13,930 bases of DNA from Promethearchaeota archaeon (lineage in GTDB: Archaea; Asgardarchaeota; Lokiarchaeia; Sigyniarchaeales; SOKP01): the NCBI GenBank assembly GCA_030615235.1, contig JAUWZR010000039.1, positions 1-13,930 of the forward strand, given 5' to 3'. The position numbers and the translations under genes are program-made. This document shows, piece after piece, positions 13,724 through 13,930 of the stretch; position 1 is the stretch's first letter; each line of letters opens with the position of its first letter. The notes below the pieces were generated by a model. The model searched no databases, was not told where the DNA came from, and was given only the letters and a program-made list of their open reading frames with translations.

Positions 13724-13930
13724 TTACTTTTTTTTTGATTTTTGTATTAACTTTAAAGTATTAGCAACATTTTTAGCAATACCATCCCAATTCTTAGAAG
13801 CAACTAAATCCTTTGTAATGAGCTTAGAACCTATTCCCACTGCAACAACTCCAGCTTCAAACCAGGATTTTATACTTTCTTCAGTAATATCAACGCCTCC
13901 TGTTGGCATTATTTTTGTCCAAGGGTTTGG
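13724..13930 (-). CDS. eda: KDPG/KHG aldolase (Eda-like), C-terminal part, 5' end outside window
   Basis: The minus strand is open from the right edge to a TAA at 13724-13726, giving 68 C-terminal residues. The stretch PNPWTKIMPTGGVDI followed by WFEAGVVAVGIGSKL is the phosphate-binding end of class I 2-keto-3-deoxy-6-phosphogluconate aldolase. In E. coli Eda the corresponding MPTGG and GxGS segments bind the phosphate of KDPG. The catalytic lysine lies upstream, beyond the window. Cleavage of KDPG to pyruvate and glyceraldehyde-3-phosphate would finish the uronate/inositol route after phosphorylation of UxuA's product. The kinase is not visible here. The C-terminus is lysine-rich (KSKKK). 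The gene converges on the truncated OYE fragment. Confidence 0.85.
   Translation of the reverse strand, partial: PNPWTKIMPTGGVDITEESIKSWFEAGVVAVGIGSKLITKDLVASKNWDGIAKNVANTLKLIQKSKKK

Noticed and set aside
1..13930. tRNA, rRNA, CRISPR array, insertion sequence or phage genes
   Set aside because: I saw no tRNA cloverleaf-like sequence, regularly spaced repeats, transposase or phage motifs on either strand.

Overview
The window is AT-rich DNA, by eye about two thirds A+T. It most likely comes from an archaeon, plausibly an Asgard-type (Lokiarchaeia-like) genome from a metagenome. Three things suggest this: the thiolase plus DUF35 zinc-ribbon pair typical of archaea, TATA-box-like elements instead of -35/-10 promoters, and GGTG/GAGG-type ribosome binding sites mixed with starts that lack one. 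No rRNA or signature gene is present, so the lineage is an inference.

Left part (1-3217). A membrane-anchored M28 / glutaminyl-cyclase-like peptidase runs off the left edge on the minus strand. Next come a minus-strand thiolase and DUF35 pair (14-nt gap) and a divergent plus-strand MaoC-like hot-dog hydratase, which together suggest acyl-CoA chemistry.

Middle part (3243-6255). A minus-strand run reads, in transcription order: an IolO-like sugar epimerase, a CobA/BtuR-type cobalamin adenosyltransferase, an unrecognised 390-residue protein and a cysteine-rich DUF3795 protein. The last three look like neighbours of convenience.

Right part (6440-13930). A plus-strand series contains an IolM-like zinc dehydrogenase, an SDR-type D-mannonate oxidoreductase, mannonate dehydratase (UxuA), uronate isomerase (UxaC), tagaturonate epimerase (UxaE) and an IolN-like creatininase-family hydrolase. 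A truncated Old Yellow Enzyme fragment follows, meeting a convergent KDPG/KHG aldolase (Eda) that runs off the right edge.

With IolO transcribed divergently from IolM, the locus encodes almost the whole Thermotoga-type inositol route joined to the hexuronate route. The chain is: scyllo-inosose, then 3-dehydro-scyllo-inosose (IolM), 5-dehydro-L-gluconate (IolN), D-tagaturonate (IolO), D-fructuronate (UxaE), D-mannonate (SDR) and 2-keto-3-deoxygluconate (UxuA). Phosphorylation by a kinase not in the window, then Eda, would complete it. UxaC feeds glucuronate and galacturonate into the same pool. The first inositol dehydrogenase (IolG), a KDG kinase and a transporter are not in the window. The 184-bp divergent intergenic region holds two perfect dyads that are candidate operators. 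An apparently complete inositol-to-KDG locus in a probable archaeon is the most notable finding.
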